Shown here: in pieces, positions 1-11,333 of the stretch
Position numbering within the stretch: position 1 is the stretch's first letter
Layout of the letters: each line of letters opens with the position of its first letter
Source of the DNA: Gonocerus acuteangulatus
Taxonomy: Eukaryota > Arthropoda > Insecta > Hemiptera > Coreidae
Assembly (NCBI GenBank): GCA_946811695.1
Contig: OX328125.1
Span: 37,004,734 to 37,068,733, forward strand
Length of the DNA stretch: 64,000 bases
Reading direction: 5' to 3'
Made by a program: the position numbers and the translations under genes
The notes under the pieces: generated by a model
Told to the model about the DNA's origin: nothing
Database searches by the model: none
What the model saw: only the letters and a program-made list of their open reading frames with translations

Positions 1-541
1 CAGGAAAAATTATTAGTAGTGACATATTTTCAATACATTTACATAATTTCCATCATAGTTGAAGGATATTATTAAGAAAAAAAACACATTTTTCTCTAAA
101 GTAATTTTATAATGAAAAATCAAAAAATAATATAATATCCGCCCGGTTGTAGGTATTCGGAAAATTAAAATTTTAATTGGCATTCTTTTTTCCGAATTGC
201 TTAGCCTCCTCTGTAAAGTAATTAAATTTCTGAGAAATTTCAGAAAGTGACACTGTCTCCAACAACTGTAATTTCTAGAGCGGCAGTTTCCTCTCGAGTT
301 TTATACGCAGATTTCCTCAACAAATTTTTAATTATTTTTTTTTGTAAGTTCTTTGCGGTTGTCCTCAACTTACTTTCCCAGAATTTTTTTTTATTTAGTG
401 TTTTTTTTTAGATTGTTTTTGCTCTTTATAAATACCACATAACGGAATTGGTTTACGGGTGAATATATTTGTTATTATTAATTTGATCCTATAATAACTT
501 ATAATTTCTTCTATTCTCTTTAGGCGTCTTTTAAGTACTAT

Positions 542-546
542 TTTGT

Positions 547-600
<54 letters not shown>

Positions 601-604
601 GTAT
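542..604. repeat. (TA)n microsatellite
   Basis: An almost pure TA dinucleotide run of about 55 bases that ends in a few TG/TA variants. Open frames across it (repeated Ile-Tyr) are artefacts of the repeat and not genes. The first 540 bases upstream are AT-rich and show no recognisable gene. Confidence 0.95.
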
Positions 605-670
605 ATACATTAATTCTCTTGAAAGATTAACCACTAAATATTTTACTTTCTTCTTGTTTCTATCTATGCA

Positions 671-1099
671 GGGGACGATAAAGCAGTACCCCTATAGTTT
701 TCAACTATGCTGCTCACAAATTTTTGTTTTTATCTCTTTAAATCGTGGAAGTATTGTTAAAAGAGTTTATATAAAACGGAGGAATACCTCATATCAATCA
801 AGTAAATAAAATTATAACAATAAATAATAAAATATCTGAATTTTCTTAAGTGGTATACTTCAATTCTTGAGAAGTTTACTTTATTCTCGATTTTCTTCTA
901 TCTTCAGAGGCTTTCCTACAATAAATTATTTTTATTTTTAAATCTGTCAATAAAAATGTGTTCCCTTTTACAAAGAAACAATTATTTTTATATTGTACAT
1001 GAAAAACATTTTTTATATCCAAGCCCTTTTATATCTCCATGTCGGTCATAAGATTTAAAATAAAGTAGTTGAAAAGGTGTACTGCTTTATGGACCCCCT
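671..1099. mobile_element. Decayed inverted-repeat element related to foldback C
   Basis: The left end (GGGGACGATAAAGCAGTAC, then TTTTCAACTA) is repeated in inverted orientation at 1052-1099 with a few mismatches, giving arms of about 45 bases around an AT-rich interior. The same arm sequence (AATAAAGTAGT ... TGTACTnCTTTAT ... GACCCC) forms the outer arms of foldback C at 22321-22690, so this is probably an older relative that has lost its centre. No coding capacity and no clear target duplication. Confidence 0.55.
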
Positions 1100-1109
1100 T
1101 TTATTATTT

Positions 1110-1985
1110 TACTCAAAACCTACTTTTATTTCATTCAGATTATAATTTGTAAATTTAAATTTATTCGCAACAAATTCACATAACAAGAATAGAACTTTTG
1201 CGTATTAATGATAAATAAAATTAAATTGAATAATTGAATACAATTTTGTGCATATAGACCTATATTCTAAATTTCCAATATTGTCATAAAATAAGTATGA
1301 TGTATAAATTCGGCTCACCCATATTCTACATTCATACAATACTAAATAAACAACAACAAAAAAAAGTGTTAACTAATCTTTCTAATTTTCTCCACCCCCT
1401 TTACCCATGAAGACTAATATGTGGTTTAAGCTGTATTAAGTACACCAAATTGTCTACAATTTTTTTTTTTTTAATTTCTCGTTAATATTTTTTTTATTTT
1501 TTTTATTTATTTATTGCTTACAAAAAATTCTTTTTACAGCAATTTACTTATAATAAAATGTTAATTAAGTTATAATTATTATTAGTGAGGTTAGTACTTT
1601 AGTTATAGTAAATATGAATACTATTACAATAAATTCACAAAGACATTTTTTATTTATTTAATATTATTATTTTTTTATACATATATTTTAGAAACGTACA
1701 TATTCATAACTACACACTTTCATATTGTCATACAATATATATCGAAAGATACATACACACGCATACATATAGACACATATATACGCCCATTCCTACATAT
1801 ATACAATCCACAAGCATTCACTCATACATCCACACACATATACAAATATATACAAAGGCAGTATTTCTAATTGGTAATTGTACAAATGAGCATTAAAATG
1901 AAATACATATATAAATATAAAATGTAGGTGTTTTATTTTATGTAACTAAGATCTGTATATAAGAATATTAATCATATGCTGACTA
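1110..1985. other. AT-rich non-coding stretch
   Basis: Long A/T runs and short degenerate ATAC/ATAT tracts near 1730-1860. I see no gene, RNA or structured repeat in it. Confidence 0.6.
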
Positions 1986-1989
1986 TGTG

Positions 1990-3950
1990 AAAAGTGTTGC
2001 TTATTTTAATCATTTAAACTTTTAGAACGCAGAGTTACTAGATTAGATATATATTTATATAAGTTAAAGTAATTAGATTTGGAGTTAGAATTAATTATTC
2101 GGTATAAATCAGCGGGATCGGAGGGTGGTTTGATATTTGGTAGGTATTTTGCACGTAGGTTTGAATAAGCCGGGCAGTGTAGGAATATATGGTGGAAATC
2201 TTCTGGTGCAGTTTCTTCGCAGAGGGTACAATGTAATTTCGGGTTGATGCTATATGTGATATTTTTAATTGTGAATTTAATATTATAGTTGCTGCAGGTT
2301 CTTAATTGGGCTATGAACTCTAGAATATGGAAAGGCATATTTAATAATAAGTAGTTTTGTGGTAATCCGGGTTCAATCGTCAGAGTTTTATAAATCGTGC
2401 TATATCTTGATGTCTCTAGTTTGTTGATATCTGATGTAAGTAGATTTTCCTTAAATTTCTGTATTACAGCTGACAAATTGTGCTTTATAATGATTGGGTC
2501 CTGGTTAGTCAGACATCAGAAAAATTTAATTTCTGTAATGCAATTTTGCCCAATTGAACTTAGTTGAGTTGGAGGGAGCTTGGTCGAGAGCTAATAATCT
2601 ATTATAGCACACTTTAGGTAGTCTTGTATCGTCCATAAGTAATAACTTTTGGAGCCAAAGTAGTGCTGACTTGATCACCTGGCGTACCTATTTCGAGTCT
2701 TATTAGGTAGTTTGGGGTAGTTCTTATCAAATGCAGCAGCTTTTTATAGAAATTACTTTCTGCTTGTTCAAGCCCTTCTAGATATCTCAAGCCCCATACG
2801 AATGCTCCATAAAGCAATACAGACCGAGCTATGCTTTTTACCAGTTTGTCCGTGGAGTTCCAGTTCGTACATTTGGTTTGGTATATGGTTTTGAGAACTG
2901 TGTTAAGTGCAATATTGAATTTGGATATAGCATAGTTCGAAGCTTCTAAGAATACTCCGGAAGAAGAAAACTGTATTCCAAGGTAAACAAGACGCCTAAC
3001 TTGCTCAATTTCATTCCCATCAACGTAAAACTTGGGTTTGGGATTTGGCGCTCTTCCTCTGTGAAAATGGACAATTTTGGACTAATTTGTATTAACATAT
3101 AAATTATTTTCCCTACAATAGTTTTCCAATATTTTTAATTTTTTCCTTAGATCTAATGGGGTGTCAGAATGTATTATAAGATTATCGGCATAGAGCAGAA
3201 TAATTATATCATGCTGTCCATCAATACTTAAGCCTGTTGCTCCGTTACTCCTAAAAAACTCTTCCATGTTTGAGATATAAAAAGCGAATAGATAAGGGCT
3301 TAAAATCTCTCCTTGAAGTTACCCTTTGGTTGCTCGTATGCTCTCTGAGATATGTGTTCCTTTTCTTACTTGGATCGAGGCGTTATCATATAGCTGTTTT
3401 AGTAACCTTGTAAGTTTTGGGCTCAGACCTATTTTATTCAACTTATACCAAAGTTTAATGTGAGGGACTGAGTCAAATGCTCGCTTAAAATCTATGAAAG
3501 CAGCATAAACTGATCTTCTTGGTAAGCGGATATGAATGTGAACCATTGAGGCCAGCACGAACACGTTATCAATACAACCTCTCCCTTTTCGGAAACCTGT
3601 TTGACTTTCCGGAAGTATTTTCGCATCTTCGTCCCAAACAATCAGGCGGTTCAGAAGCACTTGGGTGAATATTTTTAATGCACAATTAGTAAGAGCTATG
3701 CATCAGTAGTTTTCAGGATTCTGGGGATCACCTTGTTTATAGAACATTACCATGTGTGATTTAGACCAGCTAATTGGTATTTTCTCTGAATCAAGAATTT
3801 TATTATACTCAATTTCAAGGTATAATATCCAATTTTCTGGGAGGCGTTTAAAAAATTCATAGCTTATATCGTCAGGACCTGGTGAGGGTCCCCGCCTACA
3901 TTTATGCAAGCTTTCAATAATTTCTTCGTGTGAAATACAGCTGTCAGACC
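1990..3950 (-). pseudogene. Decayed non-LTR retrotransposon (LINE): reverse transcriptase and C-terminal zinc-knuckle fragments
   Basis: Read on the minus strand, pieces in changing frames follow the RT order. There is a SPGPDDI motif with a following W..S (3703-3909), then FRKGRGCIDN and FIDFKRAFDSV (3319-3660), then LLYADNLII where the catalytic YADD should be (3082-3267). A linker (2614-2817) and a 156-residue C-terminal piece (2006-2476) with C-x2-C-x8-H-x4-C (CTLC...HIFLHC) follow. The family is a multi-domain retrotransposon polymerase copying its own RNA at a nick. Here the frame is broken several times, for example by a TGA after PENY that looks like a CGA-to-TGA change. The second catalytic Asp of YADD is Asn, so it is dead. 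Near the 5' end (3930-4000) a 24-bp stretch containing ACCAATGAATTC is duplicated. The clade is not assigned. Confidence 0.85.
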
Positions 3951-4210
3951 AATGAATTCTGTGAAATACAGAGGGTGAGTAAGACCAATGAATTCTACTG
4001 CTTTCTCAAGTTGCTCGTTAATATGCAAACATTCAATACTTATTTTCTCAATTTCTTTTTGTATGCATTTATATGTTATTATTTTATAATAATGTGCGAT
4101 ATTATAATGTGAATGCATTTGTATACATAAATATTACCAAGCGATCAGGGATTAGTCGGGATTCGGCAAAGAAAACATCAATACGATTTTTGTAAAAATG
4201 TGTATTACGG

Positions 4211-4243
4211 ACGTTTCGGCTACCCTTTGGTAGCCTTCGTCAG
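4211..4243 (-). ncRNA. Hammerhead-like motif, foldback A copy 1, left arm
   Basis: On the minus strand: CTGACGAA, a 7-bp stem GGCTACC/GGTAGCC with loop AAAG, then GAAACGT followed by C. Box 1 and box 2 match hammerhead cores except for one extra base before the stem. ACGT is self-complementary and GTC is a legal cleavage triplet. Helix I pairing here is weak. Cleavage activity is an inference only. Confidence 0.4.
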
Positions 4244-4328
4244 CAATGAAGTTCTGGGGGCAGAGAAAGACCAAAGTAATAATGGTGAAAACTTTCTCTG
4301 ACCTCTCCCCCCCCCCGGCACTTTATTG

Positions 4329-4361
4329 CTGACGAAGGCTACCGAAGAGTAGCCGAAACGT
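4329..4361 (+). ncRNA. Hammerhead-like motif, foldback A copy 1, right arm
   Basis: CTGACGAA, a stem GGCTAC/GTAGCC with loop CGAAGA, then GAAACGTA. Compared with the left arm, the loop has changed but the stem and both core boxes are kept. It points outward, like its partner. Confidence 0.4.
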
Positions 4362-4479
4362 ACTTAATACAGATTTTTAAAAAATCGTATTGATGTTTTC
4401 TTAGCTGAATCCCAACTATTCCCTGATCGCTTATCACCTCGACGACTAACTATCTACACCTCTTGATAAATATTAAATT

Positions 4480-5825
4480 AATTTTATTTTATTAACTTGT
4501 TATTGTATGAATTTTCACACGAATTAATATGTATTTACCTGTGAATAACAAACAAATTTGTATCCAAACTTATGACTACGAATTTATTTATATAGGTATT
4601 TACAAATAGGTGAAGTACGAATAAATTCGTATACATATTTGTAAATAGAATTATGCCCAGCTCTGATTAATAATAACAATATAATTATTTTTAATACTAA
4701 TAATACGAATGCTTACATTAGGCGATTCAAATTTCAAATTATATTTCGACAAAGGCTGTACATATTGCTTCATTTTAATTAATGATTTTCCTTACTTTCG
4801 ACAATCATTCGATTGATGGCTGGAATTAGAATCCACGTGTTCCCCAATCATACCAATCCTGGTTTACTGAAGGTTTTCCTATGCATTATTGCAAAGTTGT
4901 GTTCTGACGATTGACACTAATGACAGCTCGTGTCAAATTGAATGATGCATATTTTAACAAACCAAATCATTACGAAATAAATACATGTTCGTCATTACGC
5001 CGATAACACCACAATTTCCGCTCTCAATAATAGATAAGTGAGCAAATGATTCATTTTCTAATTAAAATAGAATTTTAAAAAAATATTTATATTTGTATAG
5101 AGATGAGCGGAAAACGATCTTTCCAAAATTTAACAAATCCCATACATTCATTCATAATGTTTCAGCTCAGCAAAAGGAAACGGTATTTTTCGTTTCAATG
5201 AATGACAATGTGACACAAGACATTGTTGGTTAATTAACTCGTCCAACCGCTTGTTTTTGGAATTCTGCATACAAGGGAAAAAAAAAAGAGAGAGAAAAAA
5301 AAAGGAATACTGTGGCATCTAAGGTGTTAACAGATACTAAGATACAGCATATTTATGTATGTCTAGATACACATTTAACACCTTAGTTGAACACATCTTT
5401 AAAAATTCTTTCATAAGTAATTCATCAATAGCTAGATGTATTCGGGAAGGAATAATTTTAAATCCTGATAAAGGTATATTTCCTTGGAGATATTCCAGTT
5501 ATGAATTTTGTGGTGTGCCTTTTTTTGGCTACCGCAGGCACTAAAATGTCGCGACCGAAGAAGGCTTTAAAATAAAATCCAATTCTGAAAATGCTGAAAA
5601 TTGAATTAAAATTACAGTCTATGATAAAAAACAATTTATTTCCAGAATAGTTTAATGAAACCCTGGGACAAAATTGATTTGTGAATTGCAACAGCTGATT
5701 TGCAGAGGTAAATGCTTGATCTAGGATCTAAACCCTGGAGGCATTGCGTGGTTTCCTTGCGTGACTCTGTCGGATAATTGTTTTAAAAAGCTTCCTTACT
5801 CCCGTAGTTTTCATGCTTTCTTCTC
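4480..5825. other. Non-coding stretch
   Basis: Mixed AT-rich sequence with short ORFs of 60-77 codons only (for example 5359-5544 on plus and 5458-5691 on minus, overlapping each other). None shows a recognisable motif. A purine-rich A/G patch lies at 5274-5306. Confidence 0.5.
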
Positions 5826-5837
5826 AAGGTGACTATG

Positions 5838-5979
5838 ATTCTCTCTCTCTCACTCTCTCTCTCTCTCTCTCTCTCACACACTCTCTCTCTCACTCTCTTT
5901 CTCTCTCTTACGCTTACTCCATGTCCCCTTCTTCTCGTCCTCTCTCTTTCTGACACACGCACTCTTTATGTCCCCTATC

Positions 5980-6048
<69 letters not shown>
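5838..6048. repeat. (CT)n microsatellite, interrupted
   Basis: Two CT-rich blocks (5838-5912 and 5983-6048), with the second nearly pure. The Ser-Leu and Arg-Glu open frames over it are repeat artefacts. Confidence 0.9.
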
Positions 6049-6051
<3 letters not shown>

Positions 6052-6724
6052 ATCCCCCTCTTTGTCTCTCCTTGCGTCTCTCCCATAAGTAAAAGTAGTC
6101 TGACCTAAAAGACCTATGTAGCCGTCGGCCCAGGAACTTAGAAGAACCCGTTATTGCAACATATCTAAAGTGCCTCGTAGATAATATATACATATTATGG
6201 TACTGCTTAAGCGTAACTTGCAACGCACCCGAGCGTAAAACGGGGGACACTGTAATAAAACCCTAAATTGGATTAGATAAGATAATGACTCATACCCTCC
6301 GCATAACGGGCGCACTTCAGCATTTTGTCGCATTGTGAGAGTCCTAAAATGTCCTAAAATGAGGAATTTCGGGTATGATTTCGACTTCATTGAGGTTTCC
6401 GAAATCGTCTATTTCAAGCTCTACATATTCGAAATTAACATGTTTGGGTGTCCTATCGTTTCCTCCACACCATCTGCAGACTGGAGTCGACCTGATCTTC
6501 ATAGTAAGCTTTCATAAGCTTATGTAGGATGCTATGACCAGACAAAGTCGTTATAATATCCCTCCAATCGTTTTTGGCTATACCCAAGAAAGTTCCTTTT
6601 TTTGAAATTACTTCTAACACATTATATGGCCAACGTTTACCAAATGTTGCTTTGAATATTGTTAGAATTCTCTCTTAAGCAAAGGCTATTGCCAATGGCA
6701 TTGAAAGTACAGGTGTCTCGTCCG

Positions 6725-6990
6725 GGTCCAATCCAACCTTTTTATAACGAATTTTGCGTTATAAAAAGGTATTGAGGCGAACTCGAACATTTTTTGGGTA
6801 GAACTAGAGCTAGACCTAATAGACAAATATATACTATTCACCCACACACACACACACACACACACATATACGAATTTGAACCACCGATGTTTTCTAGATC
6901 TGAAGTTATTGAACTTTTCCATTGGGTATTTCCGGATTGTGTTATCGTGTGTACCTCATAAACGGGTTCCCTCCTTGAAGCGTGATAGTA
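6725..6990 (+). repeat. Dispersed repeat R2, copy 1
   Basis: It contains GACAAATATATA, a (CA)n tract at 6843-6866, then GAATTTGAACCACCG, GGATTGTGTTAT, ACCTCATAAACGGG and TTCCCTCC. The same ordered blocks flank the (TA)n tract at 59695-59758, so the two loci are copies of one dispersed repeat with a microsatellite at its centre. Non-coding. Confidence 0.65.
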
Positions 6991-7560
6991 AACGCGCTTA
7001 TACATAAAATTTACCAGTGTCCCTCCACCCTCCCCCCCTGACTCTCTCTCTCTCTCTAATAATTATTCAAAAATTTTCCTCTCTTCTGTGTTATGCGACC
7101 GATATAACATTGTTTTCCAAGGAAAGCTCCTTATTGGACTCAAGTGGTGCGAAGAAAATTGTGACTGGAATTCTCAATTCGGGCAAGCACGCCCCTGCGG
7201 TCAGCAACAAATTTAATTTCCTACAAGACAAAGCGAGTCCAGCCCCAGGGCTTTGTCCGATATCTCGGATAGCTAAAGCATCGAATCCCCTTATCCAATC
7301 TACATAGCTCTCATGTTTGCAGTAGGCATGCAAATTCAACTTACAAACAATTCATACAGGGTAACAACATTCCATTCATATTCTTCAAAGGAAAATTACA
7401 ACTCTTTCTGAGATTTTCGGATTCCTTAAGCAAGCATTCCATTAAAGAAACCAAAACGACTAGAATTATTACATTTTGTTTACTGTTTTATATTTGCTAA
7501 AAACAGCAACAAAAAATATGTTATAAAACAAAGTGTTTAAAAAATACGAAATAAAAGATC
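6990..7560. other. Non-coding stretch with one unrecognised open frame
   Basis: A 96-codon plus-strand frame (7017-7307) and an 82-codon minus frame (7091-7339) overlap. Neither shows a motif I recognise, and the plus frame begins in a CT-rich run. I do not call a gene. Confidence 0.4.
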
Positions 7561-7632
7561 GGGGACAGGGAAATTCGGCTCTACATAAAAGGCAGCTCGT
7601 ACTAAATTAATACAGAGGAACATTGGACAATA

Positions 7633-7845
7633 TGCAACCTTACAGAAGCGGAAACACTAGACCACATATTAATCGGTTGCCCTAAATACAGGAGTTGTTG
7701 GAATCATTTCATGAAGGACTATCTTCAACCTGGGAGAGACGAAGAAACGTTAGCACAATTATTGACCAGCATTATTACCAAAACATGCAGCAGTCTCTTC
7801 TCCTTCATCAGAGAAGCAATGAAGATAAGAGCATTTAAACTTTAA
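7633..7845 (+). pseudogene. LINE C-terminal fragment with zinc-knuckle remnant
   Basis: An open 71-codon stretch ending in TAA, with no Met start, encodes CNLTEAETLDHILIGCPKYR... and ends REAMKIRAFKL. The C-x9-H-x4-C spacing with the LDHILIGC core is the tail domain found after RNase H or RT in many LINEs, but the expected first CxxC is damaged upstream. It is 5' truncated. The next element begins only 12 bases after the stop, so the LINE 3' end is lost or very short. Confidence 0.75.
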
Positions 7846-7857
7846 AGGGTAAATATA

Positions 7858-8079
7858 CAGGGTGTACCTAAAATAAACGGCAAATCGGGAACCGATACAG
7901 GATGAAAAAAGTCCATAGACATTATGAAAGAATGCCTATTCACGATTCTATGTTAGTTTTAGCACTTTCCTCGGAAGGAAAGTACCTATTGAGGTTGCAC
8001 TCATGACGGAATTTTTGAAAAATTTCTTCAAATCTTTATCGATCCTACCTAGTAGACACCGAAAATGACCCCCGTTAAA

Positions 8080-8146
<67 letters not shown>

Positions 8147-8654
8147 TGTTAACACGATAGTGGCCAGAGTTTTCTTTTTTCGTCACGAAACTTGGTATAT
8201 AGCATTCAATTAGCAAACGATTGAACGAGTTCGTTAACCACCAAAGTCGGTCCACCGGAGCTAGTAGTACTGTATCCTGTTCCTGCGTTAGATCAAAATA
8301 CGATAATATGAGGTTTTTTGTATTTATTACGTAGTGTAGTAGGCACCATGTGCAAACATAACTCTGGAAGCAAATGAATAATTGATCAGTTACTCATTAC
8401 AAAATTAAAAGAGAACTATTCATGTTTTTATTTTATTTATCTAGGATATTTTAAGCAAATTGTTCTGGAAAGCAGTCTACACTACACAAATTCTGAGGAA
8501 AGTGCTTAGTTATGCAGCTCCTGCGTGACGGGCTTTTTTGCATTGTTCTCGGAAACGAAGCAAAAACTAGAAAAATGCCAAAGGACTTTCTTTCTTTCTT
8601 TTTTCATCCTGCATCGATTCTCGAAGTTTTGCCGTTTATTTTGGGGACACCCTG
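7858..8654. mobile_element. TIR element with CAGGGTGT ends, carrying an R1 repeat
   Basis: The left end CAGGGTGTACCTAAAATAAA and the inverted right end are complementary over about 45 bases (AAAATAAACGGCAAA ... GATnCAGGATGAAAAAAG), and the element follows a TA. The termini resemble those of the palindrome at 12028-13129. The interior contains (TA)n and the R1 repeat (8035-8270). No transposase is visible, so it is a non-autonomous DNA element. Confidence 0.7.
7956..8535 (+). repeat. R1-containing repeat block, short copy
   Basis: It shares long near-identical blocks, in the same order, with 43812-45135: AGCACTTTCCTC, GGTTGCACTCATGACGG, GATCCTACCTAGTAGACACC, (TA)n, TGTCTGTTAACACGATAG, ACTGTATCCTGTTCCTGCG, ATTGTTCTGGAAAGC and finally ATGCAGCTCCTGCGTGACGG. 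It lacks about 690 bases present in the long copy between CCACCGGA and CTGTATCC. Non-coding. Confidence 0.8.
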
Positions 8655-8659
8655 TTGAG

Positions 8660-9560
8660 TTTCTTTCTTTCTGAGAGGAAGAGGGAGAGGGTGATGGAGA
8701 GGGATAAGGAGAGGGAGAAGGAGAGAGTGAGTGAGAGGGAGAGAGAGAAAGCAGAGAAATACTTTAACGTTCCTCATCTACTTTTTTAATGAATATTTTT
8801 ATTCTAAGGAATTGAGACCTCCCTGTAAATGAAGCTATTATAGAAGGAAGGTTTCCTCGCCACTGCTCTAATACAAAATCTTTATAATAAAGTATCGTGG
8901 AAATGGGGTGGCTGAGGGATTTTATTCATGAGCAAATTAAAAGAGCAGCTTGACTGAGGTGGTTGCCACGTGGGTTCCTCTTTCAACTCCTTCCTCTTCC
9001 TTCCTTCTTTCTTTCTTTCAGTCAGCCTTATTTTTACGAGCCTTTTATGTAAGAAGAAGTTTATACTTTTTAATTAAATAGGTGTCCCTACTCTTTTCTG
9101 AGCCGGCTTTAGCTCAGACGTGACTTCTTGTCCTTTTTTTTTGTTTTGTTTTTGTGATTTTTTTTTTCCGTTCGTTATATTACTCTTTATTTCAACCTGC
9201 TCTATTTTATTTTTTTAATATTTTCTTTTTCACTTTTACTTTCTTTGTGGAGTTTAAATTTGTGACAGTGGGATACACCTCATTAAGTGAAAATTCTATT
9301 GAGCTTGTGTCTTGTCATAAAAAAAATACAATTTTTTTTTTTTTTTGGTTTGGTCCAACGTATTTATTAACTCGCTCCACTTTTTTTACGCACCGACTGC
9401 GGGCTATTCAGGAGCTAATGCTAACAATAATACCATGACACACTTGTTTGACTGCCTGGATATTACTCATGATGAAGATAAAAACCTTAGGAAATATACA
9501 ATTTTTCAAGTAACTTTTTTTACCTCGCATCGACATCTAGGCCAATAGCGCAAGTCTATT
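8660..9560. other. Low-complexity, non-coding stretch
   Basis: A GA-rich tract (8680-8760), a CTTT-rich tract (8990-9020) and T-rich sequence (9130-9250). The two overlapping open frames at 9154-9548 are T-rich and motif-free. No gene called. Confidence 0.6.
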
Positions 9561-9635
9561 TATAGGATTCCACACATCCTAAAACCCCATTGAGCAGGGA
9601 ACTTTTTCAACGGGCCCTGAAATGAAAAAAAAACT

Positions 9636-9722
9636 CAATCTGCTGTTGCCGTGGCTCGAATCAGCATCTCTCACATTAGAATTAAAGGCGTCAGCTACAA
9701 GGCCACAGCGAGACCCAATGCT
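9636..9722 (-). mobile_element. tRNA-derived SINE head (SINE-3)
   Basis: On the minus strand the sequence starts GGGTCTCGCTGTGGCCTTG and contains a B-box-like GATTCGAGCC about 50 bases later, the spacing of a polymerase III internal promoter. It is preceded on the plus strand by an A-run. This is a SINE head and not a functional tRNA, since the anticodon arm is degenerate. Confidence 0.55.
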
Positions 9723-9824
9723 TATCACCAAGGCTTATCACCCGACTGTCCACTGGTCTCCAAAATTTAAAAAAAAATAGTACAGAATGAACTTTATTTG
9801 AGGATTTCCATTGCTGAAATCAAC

Positions 9825-9905
9825 CCTGCTGGTTTCGAACCAGCATCTCCTACTGCCCACTGGGCAGTGCCCAGGCCGGTAGGCTTTCCACTAGGAGACC
9901 CTTTA
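9825..9905 (-). mobile_element. tRNA-derived SINE head (SINE-3-like), second copy
   Basis: The minus strand reads GGGTCTCCTAGTGGAAAGCC followed by the B box GGTTCGAAACC. GCTGGTTCGAAACCAGC forms a perfect T-arm-like stem. It lies 100 bases from the previous head in the same orientation. The extra GGGCACTGCCCAGTGGGCAG in the middle is self-complementary. Confidence 0.55.
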
Positions 9906-10269
9906 TGTTTTTCAGATTAGGTTTAGAAGAGAGGAAATATTAGAACAAATAATTATTAACAGTCATGAATAGTTTTGAATTTTTCTGATGCTTTCTTAAA
10001 TATCTCGAATTTATTGTTATAGAGTAAATCGCTAAAAGCTTCGAAACTCTTAATAAATAAATATAAATACAAATAAAAATGTCTCGAAACCCGTTTAGAA
10101 ATCCGGGTAACTAAAAAATGGCCCTTCCAAAGGTTAAAATATGATATATAAAATAGGTTTCGCCTATTTCAGTCAGCGAAATGAAAGCTCGAAAATATTA
10201 ATGCTAAGATCTAAAAAGTCTTGGTTTCTTTCTTTTGAAAGACTGTGGTCCTTTCATTTTTTTTAGAGT

Positions 10270-10460
10270 TAAAATCAGTCCTTAATCTACCAGAAATACA
10301 TCACCAGGTCCTGACAACATTATATCAGATAAAAAAAAATCTTCTTGACAATTGCCTCGAACAGGTATTAAGGATTATAAATAATATTTATGAAACAGGA
10401 GACTTCCCTGACGGCTGGAAACCATCAGAAAGCAATTCCAACCTGATCCCAACATAACAA
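10270..10460 (+). pseudogene. LINE reverse transcriptase N-terminal fragment
   Basis: It encodes SPGPDNI followed, after a frameshift at an A-run, by LEQVLRIINNIYETGDFPDGW and a later LIPT. This is the canonical RT segment in which PGPD is followed by FPxxWK and I(P). It is plus strand and frameshifted. Confidence 0.7.
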
Positions 10461-10659
10461 TTCACATACCAATGTAAAATAATAAGCACATTACAATTTA
10501 CTGGCTGTCAGATCATGAAGGTTTGGGGAAGAGCTCCCTAGCAGATTCGTATGGACTGCATGCTTCAAGACAACATGAGCACAAACGATCAATCACAAAC
10601 AAGGCAGCTGGACTCGACTAATTACAATACAATACGTACAATCAAAAATATAAACCAGG

Positions 10660-10760
10660 TGTGGACATCCAGTTATAGTGAGATCAGATGCGAATTGTAC
10701 CTCCCCGACCCCGAATTGGCCACACAAGACTCCCACACGAATATCTCATGACAAGACTTC
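10660..10760 (+). pseudogene. LINE fragment with RIGHTRL motif
   Basis: The plus strand reads PRPRIGHTRLPHEYLM, the segment joining RNase H to the zinc knuckle in several LINEs in this window (compare RLRIGHTNLTHSFLM at 50198-51061). The zinc knuckle itself cannot be traced downstream. It probably belongs to the same decayed element as 10270-10460. Confidence 0.65.
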
Positions 10761-11059
10761 ATAAGCCATCTGCAATATAGACTTTACAATAATGGCAACC
10801 TGCTTACGGAGTTCAGAAGACGACAAAAACTAATTATACCAAATGACATGAACCAGTTGTGGAAACAGAGCAGCCAGTACATGAACACAATATTCTTTTA
10901 CTTGCAGAACACTAAACTATACAAGCTAATTTGAAGACATCTATTGAATATCCAGTGGCTTTCGGGAATAACACAGGAATTTCAAATGAGGGCTTATGTT
11001 AATCACGAACTCAAATTTGTAGTGCCGTGGTAGTCAACCGTGAGTTAGTAGCCAGTTGG

Positions 11060-11212
11060 TAGCTAATAGTACCGACATCCAAGGTGCAGCGAGGTATTAG
11101 CACCGACATCCAAGGTGCAGCGAGGACTTTTTTCAGCGAGCCATGAGATGAGAAAATTCCTGCCGCCAGTGGGAATCGAACCCACCATCTCCCGCATGAG
11201 AATCTAGGTAGT
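11060..11212 (-). mobile_element. SINE-2 copy (tRNA-derived), 5' truncated
   Basis: On the minus strand: AGCGGGAGATGGTGGGTTCG-type sequence (here with the B box GGTTCGATTCC), then GGCAGGAATTTTCTCATCTC and CACCTTGGATGTCGGTGC. The tail segment CCGACATCCAAGGTGCAGCG occurs twice in tandem (11071 and 11103). The A-box half is missing. Confidence 0.75.
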
Positions 11213-11333
11213 AAATGTAAGTTCAATTTGAATTTTTTTATTTTAATGGAACGCGTAACATCTTCTCTCAACAACACTGTTCTCCCTTATTTTGCCATTT
11301 AGATGCGGGATTTTTGTTTTTACTGTTATCAAT

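Larger units (their letters stand above)
4137..4465. mobile_element. Foldback element family A, copy 1
   Basis: Two inverted arms (about 4140-4245 and 4327-4435) are separated by about 80 bases that include a run of C. The arms carry GGGATTCGGC, AACATCAATACGAT and, at their inner ends, the hammerhead-like string. The right side has an extra 30-base tail (CGACGACTAACTATCTACAC). The whole unit is flanked by the direct repeat ATAAATATTA at 4127-4136 and 4466-4475, which I read as a target-site duplication. Non-coding. Related copies are at about 28250-28380 and 47440-47760. Confidence 0.75.

Noticed and set aside
543..809. Open frame across a TA tract encoding repeated Ile-Tyr
   Set aside because: The frame is open only because (TA)n has no stops in two phases. 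The same applies to frames at 13226, 28907, 31645, 34454, 40528, 42962, 43882, 45860, 52531 and 59591.
5829..6092. Ser-Leu-rich and Arg-Glu-rich open frames
   Set aside because: Both are readings of the interrupted (CT)n microsatellite.
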